DNA of 64,000 bases from Orobanche coerulescens (Eukaryota; Streptophyta; Magnoliopsida; Lamiales; Orobanchaceae). The notes under the pieces are model-generated. The model was not told the origin of the DNA and searched no databases. It saw nothing but the letters and a program-made list of their open reading frames with translations. This document shows positions 1-11,599 of the stretch, piece after piece (within the stretch, counting starts at the first letter, position 1; every line of letters begins with the position of its first letter). A program made the translations under genes and the position numbers. The DNA lies in assembly GCA_033398695.1 (NCBI GenBank), contig CM065801.1:104835170-104899169 (forward strand), in the 5' to 3' direction.

Positions 1-1073
1 CTCGAGTCCATCGAGAGCAATCTCGATATCTAAACCATCACCAACCATTATTCGAATATTCACCGATCCAAAACATCACGGACGGTAGATAATTCACGTT
101 TTCGTTAATACCATGATGTATCCTCGATAACAAGTATACCAACGACAATTGTAAATCATATACATTATGATTTAAATTCCCAAAACTCGAATACAACCTA
201 TAATTCCAAATCTCTTGTGATTACGATTATACATTGCTATACGAATTATAAACGAATGAAACTGAAACCATTCATTAAATATTATAAACTGAGCAAGTAA
301 TAACTTGCCTCGATACGAATGAAGCCGTTACCAATTCCTTGCCGTCTACATGTCCCTCGGCCCGATCAAAGCAATCTACGAACATTCTTGAATACGACCG
401 CAAAGCATGGTTCTAAACATCGATCAATAATCTCAACCTATTACAATAATCGATTTAACACACATTCGATAACATCAACAATCGATATAACTAATCCACA
501 AACCCAACGATTCCCAAAATATCTCGATTAAACACAAGTCCGAACAATCTAACTCAAACAATTACGAATTCATTCCCATGATTCCACAAAGCCCATATAT
601 CGATTCGATAAGGCGAGTATACAAACTTAACCAAAATATTCCAATCAATTTCTCTTTCAAGATTTCAATCAAACACCTTGAAGGCGGAATTCAAAGGTAT
701 ATTCGAATCATCAATCAACAAACACCAACCACACCAAGAACACGAAGAACATAATCACAAACATATATATCCTTCAACATTACATGATTCAAGCCATCGA
801 TACAAACTAAACCACCAACATATATCAAAAATCTCAAACATCACAAAATATTAGAGTTCAAGCCAATTACCTTCAATCCGGTGAAAGAATCAATAATGAT
901 GTTATAATCCTTGTTCCAAGCTTTCCTAGATGTTATCACTTGATAAACCAACTCAAAAGCTGAGGTTTAGGGGTTAAAAACCGAGTTTGGGTGATTTGGG
1001 ACGAAAGGGGATCGTGTAGGATGGGTTGGGAAATGAAATTCCCGTCTGCTTTACGTTTTTATACGCCCAGGCA

Positions 1074-1112
1074 TGTTAGCGTACGCTAACTTCATCAATA
1101 GCGTGCGCTACC
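1074..1112 (-). repeat. Second, small palindrome cluster in LTR A
   Basis: Two palindromes (TTAGCGTACGCTAA and TAGCGTGCGCTA on the plus strand) lie about 750 bases inside the transcribed part of the LTR, followed on the minus strand by a TATA-like GTATAAAAACG near 1055-1065. Upstream of them is the shared U3 block at 1160-1290. This could be an alternative promoter or a remnant of a nested LTR. Confidence 0.6.
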
Positions 1113-1840
1113 TGTTCCCAGAATACTGACAGTATAGTTTTTGCCATTTTGAGCATAACTCACTCATCCGGACTCCGATTAACTCACCGTTTGAACCATT
1201 AGAAAGCTAACTCGATGCTCTATTATACTGTTATGTTTCAGAATTTTTGGAGTTTTCAAGAATCGGTGGTGATTTTCCAAAGTCGAACCTTATACACATT
1301 ACTTTCCAAACAAGTGTCCAAATCTTATTTCCACTAACATTTCAACATATAGTCTTCTTAATCATATCCTACACACCAAGAATCATAATCACTTGCATGT
1401 TCATCATCATACGAAGTAAACAATAACAACAACATTAAAAACCCAAAATGAAGGGAGATATTAACCAACATATCTCTTGAAGAAAAACAACACCGTTCAA
1501 AATCACACGAATCATATCAATATCCGCATATCAACCATATTATCAACATAACTCAGTAATCCATCTCATAACCATACTCATCAACTCATAAACATGACGA
1601 TCATCAACTCAAGAACATCATATACAATCCAAAATGAAATCCCAAAGTGGAGAGTAATTACCTCTTTGAAGGAATGGATTGAATCCCAAGGTTGAATCCA
1701 TTTTCAATCACTTCCAAGCTTCAAATGTTGTTTAGGAATGATCAACTCAAGTGTTTGGAACCTCAACTTCTCTCTAAGACCTCTCTCTATCGGCTCACAT
1801 GAAGAAATGGACGGAAATGACGAATAATGGCCAACTGCAC

Positions 1841-1852
1841 TTATATATATAC
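1841..1852 (-). promoter_or_regulatory. TATA box of LTR A
   Basis: Minus strand reads ATATATATAA, 10-20 bases downstream of the last palindrome of the U3 cluster, the same placement as in the other LTRs of the window. Probable RNA polymerase II core promoter. Confidence 0.6.
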
Positions 1853-1861
1853 TGTACATTA

Positions 1862-2368
1862 CTAACGTACGCTAACATCTCCGCTAACGACGTTACACAC
1901 TTAGCGTGCGCTAATCGCCTTTGTTAGCGTGCGCTATCGAAGTCCGAGGCAAATCGTCTTATCGCATGAAGTGATTTACGTACGCAATGCCCATGCAATA
2001 GCGTACGTAAATGCCTCTATTTAGCGTACGCAAGTGTCCTACCTTAGCGTGCGCTACTCATAGTTGACTCGTTTGTCTGTATGCTTCCGAAGACAGGTCC
2101 ACACGCCGAAAGTGCTGACGAGGATAAGATTCCTTTTTGTCCGATATACAGTTAGCGTGCGCTAATCAAGATGCATTAGCGTGCGCTATCACTACATTAC
2201 AACATCCGTTGACTTATCAGAATGTGCGTCGAAAGTGGCCTGGTCCACACGCAGATTCCTTCCGATCTGACTGCATTAGCGTGCGTTATATTATATCCGT
2301 AGCGTGCGCTAAACCTGCACGATAGCGTGCGCTACTCATGATCATTAGCGTGTGCTAATAATATTACA
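1862..2368 (-). repeat. U3 palindrome cluster of LTR A
   Basis: About a dozen copies of a 12-14 base near-palindrome, on the plus strand mostly TTAGCGTGCGCTAA with variants such as TTACGTACG and TAGCGTACG, spaced by 15-100 bases. In the sense direction of the LTR the imperfect centre reads GCAC. The cluster lies directly upstream of the LTR TATA box. Function unknown; candidates are transcription factor sites. Confidence 0.85.
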
Positions 2369-2747
2369 CTTAGCCATTTTCAGCTATTCTTGTCCAACGT
2401 CTCAACATACAGAATACGAACATACGGCATACTGAATACATATACTTCTTACATCCAATTGTTGACCAAGTACGACAATTATACAAGTACAGATGTCTCG
2501 GTCCTTCATTTATTTTATCCATACAGTACAGATTCCACGTTGTACAACATAACTCGGATAAAATAATATTTAACAACAGTAGTAGAAATTTCGGATATTA
2601 CAGATGTGATGCAACATATCTGATACTTGTTAGGTATCTGATCCACTAATATGTTGGGATATGTTTTTTGATGAATTTTTGTTGTTACAACTTCCGCATC
2701 ACTGACCCCTTTGTAAATCCCTCCTTATTAGGTTAAAAAGACAAGAG

Positions 2748-2947
2748 TTGGCATCTTTCACTGAGTTGGCTTGTGAGGAATTTGTAAGAAAAAACCTACA
2801 ACAGGAATCTGTAATAAAAAACCTCAATACTTACAACATACTCCGGAACGTGCTACCAAACAGCCATCAAATCCTCCTCCTGAAAGGTCAAAACTTGTTA
2901 TATCCATCCAAGATAAAGACGGGCTTAAGCAATTTCGAGTATATAAG
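2748..2947 (+). pseudogene. Exon fragment of a SUMO-like-domain protein (NIP45/Rad60-SLD type)
   Basis: In one frame, codons from 2837 to 2947 read HTPERATKQP, then PPERSKLVISIQDKDG and LKQFRVYK, ending exactly at a splice donor AAG/GTATTT. The string KLVISIQDKDG..QFRVY is what I recall from the start of the SUMO-like domain in plant NIP45/NFATC2IP-like proteins (Rad60-SLD superfamily), which act in SUMO-dependent genome maintenance. The upstream part (ELACEEFVRKNLQQES) is in another frame, so a frameshift separates the halves. I found no following exon carrying the rest of the ubiquitin-like fold. It sits between an LTR and a CACTA terminus, so it is probably a captured or stranded fragment, not a working gene. 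The family call is from memory of the motif. Confidence 0.5.
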
Positions 2948-3519
2948 GTATTTATTTCTTGATGTCTTGTGAAGCTTTAATTTGATATTCTGTTTCTTCC
3001 AGAATGGTTATTGTGCCAGTTAAGGGCACCATAGTTTGCCATGCATAAGATAAATGAGAACTATATGTGTTTTTAGCATCTTAGTAGTTAGCAAGAGAAA
3101 TATGAGTCTATGTGTCCTAAAAAAACTAGAGTGTGATAAAACTCTTCTACAATGTGGAGCAGTGTTTTTACCCTTATTTCGGGTGTTCTAAATATTTCTC
3201 ATTTACAGCCTTATTATGATGTCTCATTTGTGTTTATGATTAAATGGTTGTTCCAAGGAGATTTTAGGTTCTAATATTATGTGCATGATAAGACAAGAGA
3301 GTAGTGAAATGATGCAAGGCTGGTATGAAGAAGATTTTGTTGAGCTCTCTAGCTTATTCTAGGAACTTTTTTGCATCATCCTGAACAGGAAAATAAAATA
3401 CATAACAAACAGAAGAATAGAAAGAAAAAAATATTGAAAAGGAAGTAGAGAAAAAGAAAAAATATAAGAGGTATGCTAAAAAAGAAAAAGAAAAATAAAT
3501 TTGCAAAGGATCAGGTATC

Positions 3520-3711
3520 TTTGAGATTAATCATAGTTGAGGGTGCCTTTTGTATTTTCTGGTTATGAAAGTTGTTATGATTCCATGCAAGTAATTATGA
3601 TGGATGTTTTATTTCTTTGAGATTAATCATAGTTGAGGGTGCCTTTTGTATTTTCTGGTTATGAAAGCTGTTATGATTCCATACAAGTAATTATGATGGA
3701 TGTTTTATTTC
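3520..3711. repeat. 96-bp tandem duplication
   Basis: Two head-to-tail copies (3520-3615 and 3616-3711) starting TTTGAGATTAATCATAG, differing by about two or three bases. No coding potential is evident. The high identity indicates a recent local duplication. Confidence 0.9.
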
Positions 3712-4379
3712 TATAAGCAGCTTGGCAACGCAGGATTGTTTTTTTACACTTAATTTTTGCTGCGTCTTGTAACATGGTCATTGCTTTTTTAATGATCAAA
3801 GAGGCCTTTGCAGTTGTGAATTTCAGACGACACCAAGTATATTTATACTGTGCACATTATTTCAGAACATATTTGCTTTGCTTCTACCATTTTTTGCTAT
3901 AAATTACTGCTGGAAAAACAGGATAAAAGAAGTGCAGAATTATCGAAAGTGTTAAATTTCATTGAACAGGTGCCAGAAATTTATTGATACTTCATGTTCC
4001 TCTTGTTATACATTCTAGCTTTGTTTGGTAAGTAATGTGATGTACTTGAGCTTTTTCTTCCAATTCTCGTTAAATGATAATTATTTTATTGTTTGATGCC
4101 TCTTTACATCCAAGTTTGATCATTCATTCCTGATGGTATCTTCAGATCTGATTACTCATCCTGCATCTGATTAATTTGTTTTGATTTGTTTTTCCTGATG
4201 GTATCGCTTTGCTTGCTCTTGCGGTAATTAAATCAAGATCTTTCCTTTATGTGAATTGATATCGCTGTTAGTCGATTATCGATTGGACGCATTAGTGGCA
4301 TGATTTATTTGAGATCATGTTTGTCGATCGTCCTAAACTGCTAACAGATAGGAAATAAAGATTCTTACCACTTAATTTT

Positions 4380-5640
4380 GACGCTGCTTCAAGGCAACTG
4401 ATGAAGTTCCCCGTTAAGGGCTGAGGGTGAAAGCGTAATGAAATTCATCCTATAATCGAAATATCTATATCAGAAGGAAGCACCGATAAGAGTGAGCAGG
4501 GAAGAGCTGGAATGTCGGTCTTTGGCTAGAGTTGCGCCTTTCTTCTATTCTTTGATTATCAATCCTTCTTTCTTGCTGTCTGTCTGCCCCCAGGCAAGCA
4601 TAAAAGTAAAGGCAGGAAGGCGTAGGAATAGTAGACGAAAGGGAAGAGAGACCGAAGCTAGGCTAACTTCATCGTTCTGTTCAAGGTGCGGATTACGGTT
4701 TCCCAACGCAATCCGCCCATGCAAGAGCGACAGCTGCTTTGTAGTCAAGAGGCGCAGATCCATGCTATTCCCTTGTTTAAGTTTAAGCAAGAGTCTATTT
4801 TGTTTTCCTCCGGTTAGCGAAGTTCCATATTATCTAAACCTTCTAGGGTTCTACCATGGCGAAGAAATGCATTCTAAAAAAGAAAGAGATAGGTCCGTGC
4901 GTGCAGCCGTATACGAAAGTACGCTTCCTCTTCTTTTCTTAGTCTTAGGAGAACTGGATTGCACCAAAAGAAGATGACCGATTTGCTGCTTTGGCAGAGG
5001 GGCTAGTCTCAATCGAGTAGGGCGTCTAAACTTTTATTTGGAAGCAGATCGAAGACGATTTCCATATTGTTGAATCTTCTTCTTTACCCTTCTATGAATA
5101 AAGACTATGTGAACATCTCACTATCTCTCTTGTTACTGGAGAAGAGCAGGTGTTTGCAGTTATTTCAGGGATTTCTCAGAGAAAGAAAGATAGATTATTA
5201 AGTGCTACTTCACTCGAATGCTTTCAGTTAGCTCGGTATGCTAAGAAAGATGTTCATAATGAAGTCTCGGAGTAAGGAGCAACAAACAAAGCATTGCAGC
5301 AGTCCAGAAAGGAAGAAGAGTTAACAGCAGAACTCAGATTAGCTAAATCCAATCCTTACAGGAATAGTTAGCGACATAAATACCCTATTCTAATATATAT
5401 AGGAATGCCAATAAATAAGGAATTCAAGAATGGGTGGGGTAGTTCATAAAAGGTAGCTCAGTGGGATAACAAATAGGCATAAGCTAAAAAGAAGAAGAAT
5501 AGGAAGAAAAGGTAAGCAACCACCTTAATAGAGAATAGGCTTACACTAAGCACTCCCACCTATGGCTGGGGAAGAAGTAGGAGAAAGCTAATACCATTTC
5601 ATAACTGAAATCCTGGAAGAAGGGAGCTTGACTGTATGGA
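4380..5640. other. Possible nuclear insertion of mitochondrial DNA (NUMT-like block)
   Basis: The composition changes here to a mixed, purine-rich text (many GAAGAAAG, AAGAAAGA and CTTCTTC runs) that resembles angiosperm mitochondrial intergenic DNA. A 161-codon open frame (4492-4977) has no recognisable domain and I do not call it a gene. No mitochondrial gene was recognised, so the assignment rests on style only. Flanking text is ordinary AT-rich nuclear sequence. Confidence 0.35.
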
Positions 5641-5953
5641 TTATTCTATTTTTTTTTTCATTTTGGATTTCAGTAAAGAAGTATAAAACCCAGTAACATT
5701 TTTATGGAATGATCTGACAACACCTCAATCCTTGTGTGTGCAATGACATATTATTTTTAGATTTTTTAAAAATATTACTGTTGACGAATGAGCAACATTG
5801 GAAAAATCGTGAGCGAAATTGGAACTTTTTTGTTAGTTTTGACAGAATAAGTTTCTGAATTATAACGATATATTAAGTGAAAGTATGAATCTATTCCGCT
5901 ATGTTTCAGACAGCGATTAGCCTCATGAATATATTAAGTTTATGTTTTTGCAG

Positions 5954-6233
5954 GACTTTGGTATGAGTTTGGAACGATTTTACCGGGGTACTCTTTCCAT
6001 TATTTATTTACATGTAGTTTGAGAATAGTTTGTAAATTTTGATTACCTTTCTTTGATTTCACGTTTTCGGCATGTGAGAGTACATTTCTTAATGTGTTTC
6101 TTTCACATATCTCTACTTAAATTTGGTGCATAATATGTTATCTGATGGGAACTCTGGAGCTACTTTTATTTTATTATTTATTTATTTTACCTTATTCTTA
6201 CTGTAGGATGATGAAGATGATGTATTAGGGTAG
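5954..6233 (+). pseudogene. Possible terminal exons upstream of a CACTA end
   Basis: Two exon-like pieces have good splice signals: TTTTTGCAG/GACTTTGG...CCGGG/GTACTC (5954-5987) and TTACTGTAG/GATGATGAAG ending in TAG (6207-6233), which would encode an acidic tail DDEDDVLG. Joined directly they do not keep frame, so an exon is missing or this is chance. An acidic C-terminal exon near the element end would fit a CACTA-encoded gene, but no transposase domain is visible. Confidence 0.25.
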
Positions 6234-6589
6234 CAAGAACTAATGAAGTTTCGAGAAACATGCATGGATAGGACGTTGAAATTGAAGATGAAGAAACAAA
6301 TAAATGTTCTTTTAGAGATTATGTTTATTTAGGAAGAGATATATTATATGATTGGATTTTTGGGTTAAATTTTCTTTTGTTTTGAACACAATATAGTGTG
6401 TTTCAATTGATGAATACTACTTTGTGGCTCATTTTTCACGATGACATTTGAATATCAATAATATCATTCTATTTTACCTTCTTTTCTTGCTTTTGTAAGT
6501 TTTAATGTTATTATCAATATATAAGACACGTATAGAAATGATACTATAAAGTTGGTTAATAAAAAAATGTGTCGCCCAATATCTAATAG

Positions 6590-6934
6590 AGTGTTACATA
6601 TGCTGACGTAAAATGATACATAATATATAATAAAGTGTTACTATAGTTCAAAAGATGAAGTAAAAAATGATACTAAAGAGTAAAAAGTGATACATAAAAA
6701 ATTATTAGTAGCACTATGAATATGCTACATTAGTTTGAAGAAAGTGTTACATTAGGGAATTTTTAGTAGCACTTGAAAAAGTGATACATTAGTATTAGAA
6801 AGTGCTACCTAAGAGAATAAGTAGCACGGGCAGATGTTTCACTTGTAAAAGTGTTACCTATTACCTAAAGCAACACTTTTATGCCTTTAAGTAACACTTT
6901 TGGGGTGTTACATTAGGTTAATTATGCACTAGTG
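6590..6934. mobile_element. Terminus of a CACTA (En/Spm-type) transposon
   Basis: The block ends in GGTTAATTATGCACTAGTG, whose reverse complement starts CACTAGTGCATAATTAACC, a classic CACTA terminal sequence. Upstream are many subterminal repeats of the type AGTGTTACAT / GTGATACATTAG / AGTGCTAC in both orientations, expected for transposase-binding arrays of this superfamily. The matching left terminus was not found; it may be left of the window or lost. The element may include the gene fragments at 2.7-6.2 kb. Confidence 0.7.
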
Positions 6935-8865
6935 CATGCACTCTCTCTCATCATTAGAGTGGCATTGAGAGTATACAATGAGCAAAAAGGCAATTGAGAT
7001 GGTTAAGAGTTGCCCGAAGTTCCAAATAAAAAAGCTATTGATCCATGATTAAGTCGAAAACATAATTATCATGATTTGCCATTCCCTTATGCTAATTGGG
7101 AAATCGACATAATCCCAAATTTACAATAACCTCGGGGAAGAAAATTCTTGGTCGTTGTTGTGCCGGTCACAGCAACGACCATGAATAGAACCGAATGGAG
7201 GCAGAGCCAGTCACAGTATAACCGAGAATAGAATCATGAACTTCTTATTTAATAACATTATTTTGTTAAAATACGATTCCTCGATTACTTATCTCTAATA
7301 ATGGTATATAATTCAATGTAAAAATCGTTTAGTCTCGTGCCATGAGATGCATATCAAACAACAATTTACCTCAGTGGCTCATCCACCGAACAAAGAGAAG
7401 GTCGAGGTAACAAATCAAACTATCCTGCAAGCGATATAGATTTGTTAGTCACAATATACTTATTGGACAACTTGGGGGGTGAATACGTTGTACTATATCT
7501 TTTAAAATTCTTGTATTGAGGAAGCCTTTGAAATGTGTTGCTTTAGTTATAGCAACTAAGTACGTGCCAGTAGGCTTGATGCTTAAAGGATTCTTCAAGG
7601 TTAGTATACCACAAGATGTAAGATGCAAATTATGAAAGCAATAAACAACACAGATATAACGTGGTTCGAGAAAACTTCCTCTACGTACACAGATGTTTGT
7701 GTTGCTGTAGATCTATGCTAACACTCATGAGGTCTAGTGTAACATTAAATTGTGAAATACTTTGACATCTTTACCGTCAACTTTAACACTATGGCTACAC
7801 TTATATATATGAACAGTTCGAACTTTTGCCAACAATTTTAATCTTTGCCAACACAATTTTTATATTTTGCCAATAGGAAGAATTATAAATTAAAGTCTAT
7901 GGCTGGATTTTTACATGTTTTTACCAACATTTTATCATGGTAAAAAACATGTTATATTGGAAAATAGATATTACCATAAAACAGTCAATGCCATTAAAAC
8001 ATTGTCAACCATAACAACATCCAAAATACATGACTGCCAAATATTCAATCTATAATCAAATAGCCCAATGCACTTACATAACCCAACATCCAAAATCTAA
8101 CTTAAAATGCCATTCAACAATTAGCTTAAGTACTATTTAATATCAAAGAACAAGTTACCATCACAATCGATAAATATAACAAAACTACTTGAGTCACTTA
8201 GCAAAATTTCATCATCTCAGCCCCCCCAAAACGACAACTCTAGTTGCCTCATGGTCTACGTCGAGCAGAACATTTTGCATATCCGACTTCATGCCTCATG
8301 AAAGCCATATATGGTGTAGTGATCTTTCACACATATTGATATACTTGACTTTTCAGCTTTAGCCATTCGCACTTAAATTGGTTCGTTTAAGCATTATTCG
8401 TCCCACACATGCCGAAATATGCTTGCTTCATTATTCCACACAACGCTAACATTCTCAACTTTGAATAAGGTAGAGTGTTATCCAACATAAGATGTATGAT
8501 CAGTTCACTTTGCTGTAGATTGTTGTTCGCTCATTGAAGGCTTGTCTTTTTCTTTTTGCTGTATAATCAATGTAAGTTAGAGAAACAATTCGTTGTTTTT
8601 TACGTTTGTAAGAATGAAAAAGTGGCAAGCTAGTTGTCAAGCCCTCTGGTTGAGCTATTTATTGTTAGAGTGTGCCATCGAATGCCACTCTCAGGATGCA
8701 GAGTTGGGGCATTAATATGTAGTTATGAACTTACGTTGAATTAATAAAAGGCAGTAATTATTTCTGTATTTACTGTATGTCATTGGCGTTCTTAATTTGG
8801 TAAATAAATAGAAATAATATCCATGCAATTGAGTAGAAACATTCCACTCTTTATGAGATAAGGTG
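6935..8865. other. Unrecognised AT-rich DNA left of E2
   Basis: No ORF, LTR terminus or RNA gene could be recognised. The text continues after E2 at 32540, so these two stretches were contiguous before E2 inserted. There is a C-rich run CCCCCCC at about 8221. It could be an old, unclassified repeat. Confidence 0.6.
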
Positions 8866-9349
8866 TCTGATGTAACACCCCGAGATATTCGGAATAATTA
8901 CAGCGCCGTAAACCTTTTAAATAAGGATTTACAAGGCTAATTAAAAGAAGTGTGAAAATAATCCAACACCACCACATAAATTCAAATTACAAAACTGGTT
9001 CCAACTGATCCATTGAGTTAATTAATACAACCATATCGAAACGATATTAATAAGACACGTGTACTCGAGTACTAAAAATGAACCAAGAAGACAAATCACA
9101 AAAACAACAAACATCAACCACATCACTGAGCCGTTTTATCGTCATGCCGGTACTGTGGCTGCCTCCCCGCTCCTCGACTACCTGAACATCAAAACAAATG
9201 TCCACCCCCGAAGGGGTTAGCAAAACGATGCTAGTACAAGTATCACAATACAAATTTCATCATTGCATTATAAAACATACAAAACGGACTTCCGTCACCG
9301 GAATCCAACGATGCGAATCCTCACGATTCTATCAATACAATACAGGGTA

Positions 9350-9530
9350 ATCCAACGATCCAACGCCCTCAGTATAGATCCCCATAATGATCCCGTCGGA
9401 CCAACGCATGGTGGAAAACCCGTCCAACGATCCAGCGCCCTCAGCATAGATCCCCATGATGATCCCGTCGGACCAACGCATGGTGGACATTCGATCCAGC
9501 GCCCTCAGCATAGATCCTCATGACCCCCTC
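9350..9530 (-). repeat. Minisatellite in E2 3' LTR
   Basis: About 2.5 copies of a 60-70 base unit containing GATCCAGCGCCCTCAGCATA and GATCCCGTCGGACCAACGCA. The unit is open in one frame, but this is not evidence of a gene. The same unit is in the right LTR (30590-30760) and, in the other orientation, in E3 (34940-35125). Confidence 0.85.
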
Positions 9531-9899
9531 GGATCATTTACAATATAAACCATGCAATCATATATACAAATATGCATTTCAATATGTCCATTAATACGAA
9601 CAATTAACAATGAATACCACAAGAAAAGAAATTAATCTCCTACTCGACAACATGAACAAAACTATATGCCTATTCAAAGTTCCAATACAAACCAAATTCA
9701 ACATATGATACTTGCCTCGAAAATGGCAAGAATGAAATACTCCAACAAATGTCACGTGTCCGTATGCCACCGCCCCTCGATTGTCCTCTATGCAAGGCTC
9801 GGACCTTATTCAAAAGAAATAATAAAGAATTAATCTCATGTCGTACGAACGTCTAACAATCCGGTCTACGGCTGAAAGCTCTAAAAATGTAATCTGCCT

Positions 9900-10125
9900 G
9901 AACTACTTAGCGTACGCTACATACTCTACGTAACGTGCGCTAAGCCTGCTCGTTAGCGTACGTAAACGACGAAGTCTAGTGTACGCTAACTATGTACCAA
10001 TAGTCCTCTCTGATCAGCCAACTAACTCAACTGATGACATAATGTACGTTACGTACCAAACGTAGCGTACGTTAACTCATTCCCGATAGCGCACGCTAAT
10101 ATACATATCTTAGCGTGCGCTAACC
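9900..10125 (-). repeat. Second palindrome cluster, E2 3' LTR
   Basis: Seven to eight TAGCGTACGCTA / TTAGCGTACG / TAGCGTGCGCTAA palindromes about 700 bases downstream of the LTR TATA box, inside the region bounded by a candidate splice donor and acceptor. Confidence 0.8.
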
Positions 10126-10844
10126 GTGCATGGCAGTTTACTACTAGGCAGAAAACTCGATCTAATGGTGATGAAACTCATGAAATCTACAGTGTTAATA
10201 CGTGTCATCTCCGTGCATATCATGCTCATATGGTTTGTGAAAGATCTTTATGGATTAAACGACTTCGAGATACAAGGGTACGTATAATCATCGCAACACC
10301 ATAATTCATCTTGATCTTTAAGAAAGTATCCTAAGTTCCATCCATTCATGTCTCAAAACGTATAATTCCATTATGTAAAAACATAAGAACCTAATAATCT
10401 CCATAAACCGGTCATAATCGGTTTTGAAGCTTCATGAATATGCTAGGAGTTCAAACACTAATAGGTTCAATGGATTATACGATGATTAAGTACCGAAACA
10501 TCGAAAATATCCTTCTAACACATGATGTTCGACTACTTACGAATTTAGCTGACTAGATAATCCCAAATCATGATCAAAACGTCCTATAGAATATTACTAA
10601 TATTGGTGAAGAATCACCTACCTCAAAGTAGTGAAGAACACGAAGGAACTTGAAGAAATCCAACACCGAGGGCTTGAACACCAATATCCAATGATCTACA
10701 ATCTTCAAACCCGTGCTAGGAGGATGATATGAGAGGTGGAGGATTGAGGAAGTAACTCTCTAAGTCTAAGGATTCGGTTTTGGGAAGTGAAAAGATCTGA
10801 AAAAAAATGAAAAGTGTGCTGTCCTATATATAGAAAAGGGTTAT

Positions 10845-11152
10845 TAGCGCGCGCTAGTACATATACATAGCGTGCGCTAACGGTCATACGAAGCTTACTG
10901 ACTTCACTGTACTCAGCGTTTAGCGTGCGCTATTCCTCATATCATTAGCGTGCGCTACCGCGTTGACTTGGCTTTTCCCGAAAGCCGTCCAGGTTCATCC
11001 CGACATGATCCGACCAAGATCTGCGGCTGATCTCACCTACCACCCTGTCTTAATCATGCTGACTACATATAGCGTGCGTTAAGGTGCCTAATTAGCGTGC
11101 GCTACGAATCCAATTTAGCGTACGCTACGCTAAGTCGATAGCGTGCGCTACA
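10845..11152 (-). repeat. U3 palindrome cluster, E2 3' LTR
   Basis: Eight or so near-palindromes (plus strand TAGCGTGCGCTAA type) immediately upstream, in the sense direction, of a TATATATAG box at 10824-10833. The paralogous cluster in the 5' LTR is at 32078-32385. Confidence 0.85.
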
Positions 11153-11162
11153 TGTGCAAAAA

Positions 11163-11189
11163 CACTACGCCATAAGTGCTCATAGGCAA
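11163..11189 (+). repeat. CACTA left terminal inverted repeat
   Basis: 27 bases, exactly complementary to 25091-25117, starting CACTACGCC. Confidence 0.96.
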
Positions 11190-11520
11190 GGCCTGTTTAT
11201 TGTTGCAGAAGACAGTAAAAGTGTTGCCTTAGGCCAAAGGCAACACCAAACTCTTGTTGCCAATACGGCCGTTGCCTTTGACACCTAAGGCAACACTTTT
11301 AGTCTCTATTGCAACAACGGAAAAGTATTGCATTACGCCTATAATGCAACAACATAACCAAGTAAAGCAACAACAAATGATGTTGCCTAAGATTTAAAAA
11401 AAAAAACAGAACATAGGGTCCACATGTGCCACATCATCAGTGGGTCCCACCTTTTTATTTTGTAATACTACTTTTATAAATACAACACCAGCTAAAATAA
11501 AAGGCAACACTTCATACAAA
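11190..11520. repeat. CACTA left subterminal repeat array
   Basis: Repeated GTGTTGCC / GGCAACAC motifs in both orientations, for example AAAAGTGTTGCC and GGCAACACTTTTAG. Such arrays bind the TNPA-type protein in this superfamily (established for En/Spm). Confidence 0.8.
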
Positions 11521-11599
11521 TATTTGAAATAATTATTTTATTTTTACATCAACCCATCCAAAATAAACCATGGCACCCAAAAACCAACAAGGATTCCAA

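Larger units (their letters stand above)
1..2602 (-). mobile_element. LTR A, partial long terminal repeat, array family
   Basis: On the minus strand the right end reads TGTAATATCC, the start used by the other LTRs here; the left end is outside the window. Its first 160 bases match the start of the array LTRs at 43-59 kb, including GGATAAAATAAA followed by GGACCGAGACA. It then has the same order of palindromes, including GCATGGGCATT before a CGTACGTAA palindrome. A TATA box and a candidate splice donor (AG/GTAATT, about 1660) follow. From about 1290 to 1160 it carries a block also found in the U3 of the Del elements (GGTTCAAACGGTGAGT). It may be the 5' LTR of an element extending left or a solo LTR; this cannot be decided here. 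Confidence 0.75.
8871..11162 (-). repeat. E2 3' LTR, distal part (split by CACTA)
   Basis: Homologous to 30103-32390 of the intact right LTR. It includes the mid-LTR minisatellite (9350-9530), the second palindrome cluster (9900-10125), a TATA box on the minus strand (10824-10833) and the U3 cluster (10845-11152). It breaks at AAAAA, the CACTA insertion site. Confidence 0.93.

Noticed and set aside
4492..4977. 161-codon frame as a gene
   Set aside because: No recognisable domain, skewed composition, and overlapped by another open frame on the opposite strand; the block looks like noncoding organellar-type DNA.
9263..9523. 86-codon frame with internal repeats, present also at 30495-30755
   Set aside because: It is the plus-strand reading of the LTR minisatellite, antisense to the element; openness comes from the repeat unit.
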